Shown here: piece by piece, positions 30,918-42,493 of the stretch
Numbering within the stretch: position 1 is the first letter of the stretch
How the letters are laid out: every line of letters starts with the position of its first letter
Source: Perkinsus marinus ATCC 50983
Taxonomy: Eukaryota; Perkinsozoa; Perkinsida; Perkinsidae
DNA: 64,000 bases
Reading direction: 5' to 3'
Assembly (NCBI RefSeq): GCF_000006405.1
Contig: NW_003206658.1
Location: 737,341-801,340 of the forward strand
Translations under genes and position numbers: made by a program
The notes under the pieces: generated by a model
What the model was told of the DNA's origin: nothing
Databases searched by the model: none
Seen by the model: the letters and a program-made list of their open reading frames with translations, nothing else

Positions 30918-33900
30918 CCTCTTTCTTTCTTCCTTTCAGTCTTCTTGGTTCTTTCCTTTCATCCCTTTGCTTCTTTTCTTCAGGTTCATCGAATATCGTG
31001 TATGAAGTGGCAGGTTTAAGACTAATTTTTCCATCATTGTGCTGTTTCACTTAATATGTTGTGTTTTAAGCACTGACTGGGACTTGGTAGGGAACCAACG
31101 TGGCCCAGTCATGTGCCGCCCTGAAGTGGCAGGTCAAATATAGGCTGGGATCCCTATCCCTACAGCACCGACCTATGGCGTAGGGTCCGAACCATTGGGA
31201 CGTCAACGAATTGTTGATAGGTTATCAATGATAACAATATCACATGGTCGACACCATGATTGAGTCACTCCCTTAGTGGCTGGGTGGTGGGGTAAAGAAC
31301 GACAAGCGGAAGCTGTCGTGACTCTCGAGGTGGTCTCGAGTAGTAGCCCTGCCGGGATCATCCCGGCGGGATGTTAGTCTCATCATGAGACCTGGGTTCT
31401 GTGCGTCTCTGTCTCGGGGTTAGAGTCTAACCGTTAGACCAAGCTGATACCCAGAGTTGATCGGGCTAGAGTGGCTCTACGAGTTTAGGACGGCCGCCTC
31501 GCGTGGCTGACCACTCGTCGACTTGCCTCCGTGTCCGCTCAATCTCTCGTTGCCCTAGAGACAGTGACTGCGACACTGTGTTCTCCACCGAGGCTCGGTG
31601 CCCGAGCTGAGGACCTTAGCTTAGCGTGCCAGGCTAGGCAGAAACTCCGCCACAGAATTCAGCTAGACGAGTACTGGGTCATGCTACGATTTACGTGAGC
31701 TGGTCGCAGATTGTTTTTATATGTCTACCACGTCCAGCACGCCCGACCTCTTCCGCGAAGTTTTCCCCGACTTGGCTGAGAAAGCGTCGACTGTTTGTGT
31801 CGACATGGGTATTAGTACTGTGGGTGTGCTCGAGGCGGCCCTGGAGGACAAGGAGCTGACCGACGAACTATTGAGAAGGTGTGCATATGGGGGACTCGAC
31901 GGAGAGTCCGAAACAACCACTATGACGGAGGTAGCCGATGCGAAGTCTGCCAGCTCATCCACCAAAAGTCCCGGTACTGCCAGCGAAGTCGTCGGTTCCA
32001 ACAAAAACTATGGTGGTGGTGGTGGTGTCGTCGTGGTCGAGATCTTCTCGAAGCTGAGGAAGGCACGGTTGCTTATCTGAGCCGGTTGCTCTGGTTAGCG
32101 AGGTCACGATCGTTCGAGGCAGCAGTCGAGTGTGATAAGGGTTACAGGCTGGGCTTGCCACAAGGGGTCACCCGCCTGCGGGACACTGACCCTTCTCTCC
32201 AAGTCGACTCTGCCCTCGGTACCTATTTAAGATCCAATCAGTCTCACGAGTTGATAGCTGTAGCCTTGGCTAAACCGGCGGTGAGCCAATCTGGCATACC
32301 CAGGCCACCTTCGGGCAAGGGTATACGTAGGCAAGGGAGCGCTATGCACTTCGGTGCTGACACTTGCTGTTTCACTCGCCAATCCTGTCCCTTCGGTAGG
32401 GATTGCCGTTATCGTAAACATTTTGGCGACCCCCAATCTAAGCCTTATTGGCAGAACGGTCAAGGTGGGGAGAAGGACACTGTCCTTAGGACAGTAGCTT
32501 CGGGTCTGATAAACGCCCTAGGACTGGGCAGGTGAAGGATGAACCATCAAGGAAGAACCCTAAGGACCAATAGCTGCGGCATTGGTTTGGTGCCAATCCA
32601 ACACTGTTGAAGCTGAGTTTCCGCCATTTTCCGAAGTTTGATTATCACGTAGTCAAAACTGGTAGCTGTTGCGTTGCGTCAGTGCCGTTCCTAGTGGTCA
32701 TAACACCATAAATGGGACGGAGGAAACGTCGTTCTCGGAACGACTGTCGTTCAGTTTGGTTCCCACTTAACAAAGAGACTCTTCTTTGGAAAATGCCACA
32801 CGTGAGGTCTACCCAAGCGAAGAAACAGCGAGATAGGGGCAGAAAGTTGGGCAGCAAGCCTGAAGATCACCCTTGGAAGACGTCAACCCAGGAATTATCA
32901 GCCGCAGCGGTGGAGGGAAAGCCTCGAGATGGCTCCGGGTACTCAGGGCAGTGGGACAAGTTCGAGTTTCGAGAATCTGAGCTGCCATTAATAGAGAGTA
33001 CTTCTGGGATTCTAATTAAGCACACAGAGAGGTTCTGTGCGGCCCGAAAGGACTTCTTAGATCGTTTCTTTGCCAGCTCTCGGGAAGAGCAATCCGCGAT
33101 GAGTGTGGAGTGGAACGCCAATGATGGAGCTTCCCTCAATAGTGTGGCCAATGATCTCCTTGAGGACTTGACCACTTTCATCTCGGTCGCGAAAGACATC
33201 AATAAATCGGAGCTGGGAGAGCTGGCCGCCCCCCCCACCCCGTCCCCCCCTACGCGCTAGACTGCTAGAAGAACTCTGCCTCAGTATGGCCCCTGGTAAA
33301 GGAGCAACGACGGAGTCGCCCGGTGAAGACACGGATATCTGCCGGATGGTAGCTGAGGGAGCACCAATTGGCATCTTGATCCCGGTTCGAGTAAATGCGG
33401 AATGGCCAGCAATCGATACTGACAAGTTCGGCAAACCAAAGAAGGACGAGCCGTCCTTCGTGCGGTGGCCTGGCGAAAAACTCGAGGAGCTGAGGCTACG
33501 CGACTGGCCGCAGGGCAGCATTCCTCCAGATATGTATAGGCTGTTCGAAGAGCTCATAGCGAAGGAGCTTCGGCTAGGCCGGTTATCAGAGATTAATCCG
33601 ACGAGTCCAGACTGCAAGGCGTTGTCGAAAGTTCATGTGATGTGGAAAAACGGGAAGGAATTTAAAGCCATCCGACAATTGGACGACTTCAGGAGGAGTG
33701 GTATCAATATTACCGTACGTACTGGAGCTCTACTCGAAAGCAAAGGCGAAGACGGTACTGTCCGTGAACTGAAAACATCCCGCTGTCTTCCTAGGTTCCG
33801 GGATGTTTACGATCTATTGGCTAATGTCCCGCGACCAACCCCTAGTGTTGGAGATGAGGATAGCCAAGTTTGGTTGTTAGAATGGGACATAGTATCAGCG

Positions 33901-36724
33901 TTCAGATTGATTAGTGTGGAATCGAGCGAACGCGGATTCCTATGCTTTCTGGACCCTCGGGATCCCAGCAAAGCCTTCAAGCACAATTGCCTGACTTTCG
34001 GCCTCGTAACATCCCCGAGCGTTTTCGGGAGGCGAGCCTACGCTGTGTAAAACGCCTATTGGACTGTGCATTGCGAATGGTTGCCCCGGAGATTGTTACT
34101 ACAATATTTCGAGCGATCGTATATGTGGATGACTATACGATGGCCACAAGCAAGGCGAGGTTCCGTCTGGTATTCAGCCTGCTCCTGGTGACAGCACCTG
34201 GAATACCTATCGAGCTGACGAAAACCCACGCTTTGAGGAGTGATGGAAGGATACTTGGTTATCGGGTGGATATCGGGGAGAATAACGATATCGAACTCAG
34301 CGTGCCGGTGACCAAAAGAGATAAGATAATCGCTGTGTTGCTATCCGATCAGCTATGTATACCGCGAGCAACGCTGGAGACGCTCGTTGGCCGCATAAAC
34401 TGGTGTACAGCCTGTACAGTACAGGTTGGATTCCTGAAATACGGCCCAAATTGGATAAGCCCTATGAAGTACTGATGGTCCTGAGCTAGCGACCGCCTCT
34501 TCGGAGCGTCAGAATATCACCAACCAGGCGCCTCGAGCTACATAAGTCCGCCGAGACCTTCACTCATAGTCACAACAAACGTATTCCATACATTGACTAC
34601 AAGGATGAGTATCTATTGGTGACCGATGCCTCTGGATGCGGTCTGGGTAGGGACTTCTTTCCACGATGCGATACTCGGAATCTAAGATAGTTTTCTATAA
34701 ATATGGAGGAAAACCCCGAGATTTGGAGGCAGATTTGGTATGAGCGCAGGAATCGGCTCGATGATCAACTTCCTGCCGAGCTGGAACCAGTGAAGTTCAT
34801 CAGCGGTGATAGTAATTTCCTCGAACTACTCGCAGTCTATTACGGCTTCGAGTACATCCGGGGCCCGGATTCCGGGCAATATGTGCTCCGCGGGTGACAT
34901 ATCATGCTTATATCAGATGCTTCTCTGACAACACTTGTACGGTGTCAGTACTAAGAAGCTTCAGGTCGCGCTCTATGAGCCTTGCTTCCGTCGTTCGGAA
35001 ATTCGGCGACTTCCGTTACCGACTCAATGCTCATCATATTGCCGGGACCTTGAACAGCATAGCTGATGATATCTCTAGGTTAACTCGTGCTTCGTTGGTA
35101 TCCACCGGTCAAATGCCGAGGTCGTGGCGGGAGGTGCCACGTTAAGTCCTTAAAAAAGCTGTGGCGTTCACTCCTCTTTAAGTCTGTAAGGCATCACATT
35201 TGTCAGGAGTTGCGACTCACGACTAACGTGGGTTCATAGTGCTCGGTTTCTCGTTTGCGAACCCGACTGAGTTCCGGTCAATTTGAGTGGGCCCAACTAA
35301 AGGGATGCCAGATTTGTCTGTCATCGTTGGACCGCTACATTCCCCATGTCAGAAAACTCCGCCTTCACGAAGTGGAACGAGATTCAGCCTGCACACGGTT
35401 CAGCTGAGGCTACTGCTCAGAATCTGGAGCTACTAGGGCTCTCGATAAGTGAGGACACAAGAAGAGGCTACGAAAGGGCAACAAGAGAGGTCTATGAAAT
35501 GGGATTGTCCTCCCCTCTCAACGCTGGACCAGCGTCGCTGGTAAAGTTATCCGATACATCAGATGCCTGTTGGATGTAACTGGGCCGAATTCGACCTCGG
35601 TACAGAAGCGAATTAAAGCCCTAAGGACTTTGCAGAAACTGGAAGGCTTTAGCACCATGGAGACCGCGGATGAAATGCTTATCAAGCAAGCCATGCAGGT
35701 TGTTTCACGTATAACTTATACGGTATAAGGCCCCAGCGGGATGCCAAGCGCGCTGCCATAATGCCCGAGAGTGCATTTGAGTCCCTATTTGACTGTCCTG
35801 AGGCCCAGTTCAAGGACAAATCAGAGAAAAGCCTTGTACGATCAGCTCTCCTCAGCGGGATATCACCGAGCTTAAGGTCCGGCGAGTTGCTGCGCATAAG
35901 AAGCCAGGATACCACTGAGATACTACCTGGGGTCCCTGGGACTCATATTAGAATACACCTCGGTATCACCAAAGTCAACAAGATTGAGTACGTGGAGACC
36001 TCGTGTAATGCTTCGAAGGATGTGTGCGAACAAAGGGGGAAATGGTGCTGCTGCCACACTATGATAAGCCTCTGAGACACGACGGCCAGGCCACTCAGAA
36101 TCTCCCACAAAAGCTATAAGAAGTCTACGGCGGAAGTTAAAAGCTTGGCCCAGTTTCTACCGGACTCTATTGGCGAGGTGGACCTTATGCAGTCTCTGAA
36201 ATTTTCTGGTAATTCCTGCCGTAGAAGTGGGACAGTATATCACTTGCGTGCCGATGCACCAAGGCCAATTATCAAAGGAATATCGCGGTGGCGCCAAGAC
36301 GCGATGATCGATACACATGGGGACGAGGAGGTCAAAAAGCTCGCCAGGCACGAAGCAGCTATAGTGAGAGAATACGTACACCGCCCTCTGGGCTAGGTCA
36401 CCTAGCCTAGGTGGATAGGAGGTGAACTTCATATAAGTCCGTGCCTCACGAACTCATGAGTAATTGTGATCGAGGCCCGCTGCCCGCATAGTCTGAGGAT
36501 GGTCGGATAAGGTGTTTCTGGGATCACTAGGATTTGTGTTTAAGAGTGATTAGTAACAAGGCCACACCTGTGTTTCATGGGTTGGGGACCCGAGAACGGC
36601 GGAAGGGATCAGATCACTGACATAAAACCCAGGCGTGAACTTGCTAGCACCCTTAATTAACCCGTTGGGCATTCAAGTATGGAGCTTCGAACATGCACGC
36701 AGGAGAGGTTTGGCAACATGAGGC

Positions 36725-36907
36725 GGGGGCATTCACCCGGGATCTGCACGGTGGCTGATTGGTATAGCCGTGTTTTATCCCGGGCACTGAATGCGTCACG
36801 GACGTGGACTGCTTCCCACATGGGTTTGTGAGATCCACCCTCGTCCGTGACATATTGCCAAAACTCCCATCACAGAACCTCCATCAACTGCGAACGGCAT
36901 GAGGTGA
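36725..36907 (+). repeat. B1 split direct repeat of the retroelement
   Basis: 183 bp beginning GGGGGCATTCACCCGGGATC; repeated at 37166-37348. Confidence 0.9.
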
Positions 36908-37153
36908 GTGAAGGTCTCCCAAGAGAGCAAGTTCACGGATAGCCGAAAGACAGATGACGGAATTTCAAGAGAAAAGCAAGACGTCAAGTCGTTGCTAAAG
37001 CAGTGATCCAGTCTGATCACCTTCGGACCACACACCCAAGAACAGAGAAAGTTCCCCCAGAGTGCTTGAGAATTCCTGTTGGAAACCCTCAAGCACTCAT
37101 AGTTAGGCGTCAGACGAGCTATCTTGGGTGTGACGGTGTTTATATTTTTTTTT
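36908..37153 (+). repeat. A2 split direct repeat of the retroelement
   Basis: Second copy of A, directly abutting B1. Confidence 0.9.
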
Positions 37154-37165
37154 CTATCTGAGATG

Positions 37166-37348
37166 GGGGGCATTCACCCGGGATCTGCACGGTGGCTGAT
37201 TGGTATAGCCGTGTTTTATCCCGGGCACTGAATGCGTCACGGACGTGGACTGCTTCCCACATGGGTTTGTGAGATCCACCCTCGTCCGTGACATATTGCC
37301 AAAACTCCCATCACAGAACCTCCATCAACTGCGAACGGCATGACGTGA
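37166..37348 (+). repeat. B2 split direct repeat of the retroelement
   Basis: Second copy of B; its end is the right end of the element, after which array sequence resumes at ACGATC. Confidence 0.9.
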
Positions 37349-37410
37349 ACGATCATTCACTGCAGTAAGTTATGTTAACATATCCCTATCAGGTAATTTG
37401 ATACAACATC

Positions 37411-37481
37411 TGCGCTCGCCGGGAATCGAACCCGGGACACAAGCATGGGAAGCTTGTATGATACCGTTACACTACGAGCGC
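37411..37481 (-). tRNA. tRNA-Gly(CCC), right array copy 1
   Basis: One change, in the T-loop (TTCGATT); structure intact. Confidence 0.85.
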
Positions 37482-37581
37482 TCGTAGTATACGTGTTGAT
37501 TGAACCATCCCATGATGGAACGATCATTCACTGCAGTAAGTTATGTTCACACATACCTATCAGGTAATTTGATACAACATC

Positions 37582-37652
37582 TGCGCTCGCCGGGAGTCGA
37601 ACCTGGGACACAAGCATGGGAAGCTTGTATGATACCGTTACACTACGAGCGC
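37582..37652 (-). tRNA. tRNA-Gly(CCC), right array copy 2
   Basis: One T-stem mismatch (CCAGG against CCCGG); otherwise intact. Confidence 0.7.
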
Positions 37653-37752
37653 TCGTAGTATATGTGTTGATTGAACCATCCCATGATTGAACGATCATTC
37701 ACTGCAGTAAGTTATGTTCACACATAGCTATCAGGTAATTTGATACAACATC

Positions 37753-37823
37753 TGCGCTCGCCGGGAGTCGAACCCGGGACACAAGCATGGGAAGCTTGTA
37801 TGATACCGTTACACTACGAACGC
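37753..37823 (-). tRNA. tRNA-Gly(CCC), right array copy 3
   Basis: Acceptor changed to GCGTTCG, leaving a T-G wobble; otherwise intact. Confidence 0.75.
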
Positions 37824-37923
37824 TCATAGTATATGGATTGATTGAACCATCCCATGATGGAACGATCATTCACTGCAGTAAGTGATGTTCACACATAGCT
37901 ATCAGATAATCTGATACAACATC

Positions 37924-37994
37924 AGCGTTCGCCAGGAGTCGAACCCGGCACACAAGCATGGGAAGCTTGTATGATACCGTTACACTACGAGCGC
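37924..37994 (-). pseudogene. degenerate tRNA-Gly(CCC), right array copy 4
   Basis: Changes in the 3' acceptor strand, T-stem and variable region. Confidence 0.6.
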
Positions 37995-38094
37995 TCGAAG
38001 TATATGTGTTGATTGAACCATCCCATGATGGAACGATCATTCACTGCAGTAAGTTATGTTCACACATACCTATCAGGTAATTTGATACAACATC

Positions 38095-38165
38095 TGCGCT
38101 CGCCGGGAGTCGAACTCGGGACACAAGCATGGGAAGCTTATATGATACCGTTACACTACGAGCGC
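38095..38165 (-). pseudogene. degenerate tRNA-Gly(CCC), right array copy 5
   Basis: T-stem changed (GAACTCGGG on the plus strand) and a wobble in the anticodon stem. Confidence 0.55.
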
Positions 38166-38265
38166 TCATAGTATGTATGTTGGTTGAGCCATCCCATGAT
38201 GGAACGATCATTCACTGCAGTAAGTTATGTTCACACATCCCTATCAGGTAATTTGATACAACATC

Positions 38266-38336
38266 TGCGCTCGCCGGGAGTCGAACCCGGGGCACAAGCA
38301 TGGGAAGCTTGTATGATACCGTTACACTACGAGCGC
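38266..38336 (-). tRNA. tRNA-Gly(CCC), right array copy 6
   Basis: One variable-loop change; all stems intact. Confidence 0.8.
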
Positions 38337-38436
38337 TCATAGTATATGGATTGATTGAACCATCCCATGATGGAACGATCATTCACTGCAGTAAGTTATG
38401 TTCACACATAGCTATCAGATAATTTGATACAACATC

Positions 38437-38507
38437 TGCGTTCGCCAGGAGTCGAACCCGGCACACAAGCATGGGAAGCTTATACGATACCGTTACACTA
38501 CGAACGC
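38437..38507 (-). pseudogene. degenerate tRNA-Gly(CCC), right array copy 7
   Basis: Shares the T-stem and acceptor changes of copy 4, plus changes in the anticodon stem and next to the D-arm. Confidence 0.6.
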
Positions 38508-38607
38508 TCATAGTATGTATGTTGGTTGAGCCATCCCATGATGGAACGATCATTCACTGCAGTAAGTTATGTTCACACATAGCTATCAGGTAACTTGATA
38601 TAACATC

Positions 38608-38674
38608 TGCGCTCGCCGGAAGCCGAACCCGGAACACAAGCATGGGAAGCTTGTATGATACCGTTACACTACGG
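38608..38674 (-). pseudogene. truncated tRNA-Gly(CCC), right array copy 8
   Basis: The 5' acceptor strand is replaced by GCAAGCCG sequence at the array edge; T-stem also changed. Confidence 0.75.
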
Positions 38675-38861
38675 CTTGCGGGCTTGCGGGAAATATATGG
38701 GAAAGAAAGGGGGAAAATGGGGGGAAGGGGGAAAAGGGAGAGCAGCTCCCAAATTTCCTCTCTTTTTCTCGCATTTCTTTCCTAGTAAGCCTGTTGCAGC
38801 ACGAAGCTCGTGCCACGAACCGGATTTTCGCTCGAAATGAAAATCGCGATGTATAAGATTT
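38675..38861. other. GA-rich spacer
   Basis: Contains a long purine tract (38690-38750), then a CT-rich tract. No gene. Confidence 0.4.
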
Positions 38862-39410
38862 TCAGATTGAAATTTTGATTCTCCCAGATTTTCGCTCGAC
38901 TTCGATGACATGCTCGGCATTTTCGGCACCAACTCTCTGCCGCTTGTAGGTCTGCCTTCTGTAACAGAAGTTCTGTTGGAGTTCTTCCGGTCCCGCTTCT
39001 GGAGGCCAGAAGCCCAGAATCTGGGCACGACAGGCCTGCTTCATTTCGCGCAGCTGTTAGCGGGAGTGAGCACAATGAACACTTCCGAGCCTTCTCACTT
39101 GTATCCTCCACGGTCGGTAGATCTCGCCACAGCTGCAGCCTTCAAGGCTTCCAATCCCTCGTTTGGATGCTTGGCGGGTTTCATTGGACACTTCCCACAC
39201 TTCGTTCCATCTTCGACATGATCATTGTACAATGACTTGGTACAATGATCATGTCGAAGATACAATTTGTATCCAAGCATGCGGCATTTGCCACACCAAT
39301 CACAGATGTTAGAAGCTCCCGTTCCAGGCTCAGAGGAATTTGGCTTGCCAACAGCTCGCAGAGCTTGGTATTGGTTTGGAGGGTAACAAGGTCTTGGATT
39401 TTTTAGAGAA
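38862..39410 (-). CDS. putative Cys-rich protein fragment, unidentified
   Basis: The minus strand is open from about 39410 to 39095 with clustered cysteines: RPCYPPNQYQALRAVG, NICDWCGKCRMLGYKLYL, DGTKCGKCPMKPAKHPNEGL, ARSTDRGGYK. A donor GTGAGA after YK may join one of two downstream frames (QILGFWPPEAGPEEL, or PRFWASGLQKRDRKNSN). The CxxC pairs suggest zinc binding. No start codon or upstream exon is clear. It contains the perfect 22-bp inverted repeat at 39209-39261, which is odd for a coding exon. Could be a mobile-element remnant. Confidence 0.3.
39209..39261. repeat. 22-bp perfect inverted repeat, 9-nt loop
   Basis: ATCTTCGACATGATCATTGT AC on the left is mirrored exactly on the right after AATGACTTG. 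It would form a very stable hairpin. Confidence 0.8.
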
Positions 39411-39840
39411 TCTTCCGGTGGGGATTGCCCGATACGTTAACCTGCAATATAAGGAGGTTATTGAGGCTTCTCAATATTGTGGACCTTCACGGTCGACATT
39501 GATAAGATGATTGAGGTGGTAGAACTTTATTGTGAGCATACGTAAAGTGACAGGGAGAGTGTTGACTCAGGATTACAGGTTGCTGCTGTTGCTATCATTG
39601 GGTCAAAAGGTCGACCATTGTGTCGTTTTCACCGGAATGGTCGTTCTAAATTAGGTGATAAGTGTCGATATCGACATGGCGACACTAATGATAGAAGTTC
39701 TTCAAAGGATAGACCTAACTGGCGGAAGAATAACTGGGGCGACGGACTATCAGGGCGCGCGCGTGTGAGAGCACAAAATCACCGATCTGTCTATTGCCAT
39801 ATGCATGAGCGAGACGCACAAGAAATTTTCATATATTAAT
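39360..39840 (+). mobile_element. gag-like fragment with CCCH finger, related to the retroelement (fossil)
   Basis: The segment near 39610-39690 has a CCCH zinc finger like that in the gag region of the element at 30.7-37.3 kb, and the preceding 39360-39480 has a gag-like helical stretch. It is broken in a few places; no reverse transcriptase or end repeats are nearby. An old remnant. Confidence 0.5.
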
Positions 39841-40334
39841 TGAGCCTCGATGCGGATGATCCTATCCGACCAGGTGATTCCTTCTCCCTGCTACCAGAAT
39901 TAACGCACGTTGCCACATCTTCAATTAGCTGTCTTTGTTATCGATGGTGTCGTAAGCCGCCGTTTCCGGAAAGGTCACCAGTCTCCGAGTCATTCGTAAG
40001 CGTTAATAATAGCAGGGCAGACTAAAATGAGAAGCTGATAATGGAGTAACGTCCCGAAACCGCGGCTTCGAGTAAGAGGGGAGAACAGCGTCGCAACCCA
40101 GTTAAACGAGTGGTGCACTACCGTCAGTGCGAGCCACTCGATTAATGCCGAGGCTGAATGTACCCTCGGATCTGAAGGATAGGAGCATCACAATTAGAAT
40201 TCAGAGAGTCTGTTAGACTCTCTGAATCAGTTTTCACGTATTTCGTCCTAATGATAGTTTCACCTCCGAATTCTCTTGGAGTTCATCGTCAATTTGAACA
40301 ATAGTGAAGCTCGTAGTTGTCTGATCCTTTTAAT
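39841..40334. other. intergenic; one strong hairpin
   Basis: No gene seen. ATTCAGAGAGTC, TGTTA, GACTCTCTGAAT (40199-40227) is a perfect 12-bp hairpin. Confidence 0.45.
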
Positions 40335-42493
40335 ATGACGTACGGTTCGTCCTCCAAGACTCGATCTTCAACAGATGAGGAGGAAAAGTAGAGTCGGCTC
40401 ATTCGTAAGGATATCTTCCTCATTTGCGTCTTATTAGATTCCACTCGCTCGCACCAGCCCGGCGATCCAGAGCATATCCCCTTGAGCTATACGATCATCT
40501 TGATGCGCACGAAACTCGAACGCCTGAAGAATGGTTAAAGTGGTGTGCCGATTTCGAGGCTGGAGGACTGCCTTCAGCAGACGTCCTCCACTTACGCGAT
40601 GGTCATACCATTTTTTTACCGTGTAGCGTGCGTAGCTACGACGCGAGAAACAAGAGGTTTCTGGTCATAGTACCAAGCGAAGGGTCTATGCTTAAGCGAG
40701 TATCGAGATTACGTCTCCGATTTCGTTGTGAAGATCCGGCCGACTTCAGCGTTCGGACCCATTGGGCTCGTCAATGTCGTAACAACGCCTTCCTACAGAT
40801 GGAAATGGATCATCGACTCCGAGTGAAATGCCGTGAGCTCGGTATTAGCATGCCAACCTCCATAAAGCAGCACTTCAACGAGGCGGTCTCGCGGTCATTG
40901 AAGTATCTTTCGGATAAGTCGTCAATAGAGAGTTTAGAGGAAGTCCTCGGAGACGAAGTAAAACAACTCATACAGGAAGTGGAAGTTGAGTATAATAAGG
41001 CTCTCACAAAATGCGCGATGGGTTTTCGTCAGTCGGAGTTCCTCACGAGTCAGCGGACGATTGAATTGGTGCAAGAGGCGAGGAAATCGCTTGTGCCTCC
41101 CATCGCTGCTCGCTCTCGTCGGTTGATTCGTCGAACAAGATTTTCAATTCCTCTACTGCGGGCATTCAATTCATGTTCGAAAGCCTTGGGGGAAGTGATG
41201 AGCCTTTGTCCTCTGGTCATTGACTGGTCTCGGTATGACTATAGTAGTGATCCGACCAGACTAATCACCACTGGAAAGGATTACTTCAAAATTAGTCATG
41301 AAGAGGAATACCTCTCAGAGGATGACATCAGCCTCACCGAGCTGCCGCTTTCTGTCTCAACCTTGACTTTTTCTCGATTCGTCAAGCAGATGAGCGTCCA
41401 TCAAGAGAGAGTGTCTGAAATTGTTAACCGACATTGGAGGGAATTTGTCATTCGCAATTTTCTCGACAATCTAGTCGGCACGTTTGATTTTTTACGAGAA
41501 GATAGGACAATTCACTTGCAATCTCAACAGCACAGTGTGTGCCACATGTTTGACGTCATGATCGGCCATGAGCTCTCAAGATGGGCGGAGAACTCCCTTG
41601 AAGAGTGGGTTGAAGCAGTAGAAGAAGCGAGGCTCCTTCCGGAGTTACAAATCGAAATAGACCTTTCCGCTGCTGGACAAGTAGTTCTGTCTCCAAATCA
41701 GAGCGAGATCCTTGAGACTTTCGATTCTTTCATTGAGGGCGTCGAATCGTTGGCATCGACCTTCAGCAGTATTGAACCAGAACTCTTCCCTCAACCGGAG
41801 ATACCGGAAGAGCATTTGTTTGCTCTCGACTCGGAGTTGGTGATGAGTTCTAAGGAGCGTTTGAGACGCGTCTTACTCGAGGATCTTCAAGAAGCTCTGA
41901 AGGTTGTCGATGCATACAGTGCTTACGAGGAGTTGATTGCTGAACTCACCCCACCGGAAAGTGCGGAGGAGGTTGACCTCAATATTGTTCGTGACTTTCT
42001 AAGTCAGTGTGCTCAACGCTTAGAAGAAGTTGGTCGAGTTTGTCCTGGAGGTATTCAGACGAGGCTCTTTTTCGTCGACACCAGTATCGCAACGAGGAAG
42101 CTGTCCGCGATGATTAGTCAAGCGAGCACCGACTGCCTTCTTGCGATGTCACAAGAACTACAGAGGAATACCGAGGATATAAGGGATGCTTACAGGTCGC
42201 TCGATAAACATTTCAATACTCCAGAAAATGATTACGAAGCTGAGCGACTCCTCCGCATGGTTGAGAACATCGACAAGCAAACCTTGGACCCGCTTGAGGC
42301 GAGAATTTCACAACTAGTTGAAGTTCTCGATTTCTTGGATACCTCTATGTTCCTGATCTCCCTTGATCTCCGAGTAGAAATATATGACCTCCGCACTAAA
42401 GCTCCCGATGTCCGAACTGATTTTCGCCTTTTGTGTGAAGAATTGAAATTGATTTTTGAGCCTCCTGCTGAAGATGAGGAGTCTGATGAATGA
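40335..42493 (+). CDS. protein resembling an axonemal dynein heavy-chain N-terminal tail (2 exons, 702 aa)
   Basis: Exon 1 40335-40387 (MTYGSSSKTRSSTDEEEK) joins in phase over a 50-bp intron to 40438-42493. The first 150 residues resemble the tail start of inner-arm dynein heavy chains such as DNAH1, DNAH7 and DNAH12: TRTPEEWLKWCADFEAGG, FLPCSVRSYDARNKRFLVIV, SRLRLRFRCEDPADF. The rest is long amphipathic helices (EAVSRSLKYLSDKSSIESLE, RHWREFVIRNFLDNL, EARISQLVEVLDFLDTS). It ends in acid (EDEESDE-stop) with no donor nearby, so no motor domain follows. Either this lineage has a separate tail-like protein or the resemblance is only structural. The family call is uncertain. Confidence 0.5.

Larger units (their letters stand above)
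30672..37348 (+). mobile_element. Ngaro/DIRS-type tyrosine-recombinase retroelement inserted in the tRNA array (fossil)
   Basis: The element has the split direct repeats A1-ORFs-B1-A2-B2 typical of Ngaro-type elements: A1 30672-30917, B1 36725-36907, A2 36908-37153, B2 37166-37348. A gag-like region (about 31720-32535) carries a CCCH zinc finger. A reverse transcriptase and RNase H region spans about 33290-35140, and a tyrosine-recombinase-like region about 35340-36400. The two flanks join to exactly one uninterrupted array unit (GATGGA + ACGATC) with no target duplication, as expected for recombinase-mediated insertion. The coding regions are interrupted in several places, so this copy is broken. 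The A and B repeat pairs look nearly identical, so insertion seems recent. Confidence 0.85.
37349..38674 (-). repeat. 171-bp tRNA-Gly(CCC) array, right part, diverged
   Basis: Eight further units with tRNA starts at 37412, 37583, 37754, 37925, 38096, 38267, 38438 and 38609, again 171 bp apart. Unlike the left part, units differ from each other at many sites. The final unit is cut off at 38674. Confidence 0.93.

Noticed and set aside
31370-31465. A tRNA gene inside the retroelement leader
   Set aside because: An A-box-like stretch is present on the minus strand, but there is no B box or T-arm. Not called.
28964-38674. CRISPR-like array of direct repeats
   Set aside because: The period is 171 bp with no unique spacers, and each unit encodes a tRNA. 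It is a tandem tRNA array in a eukaryote.
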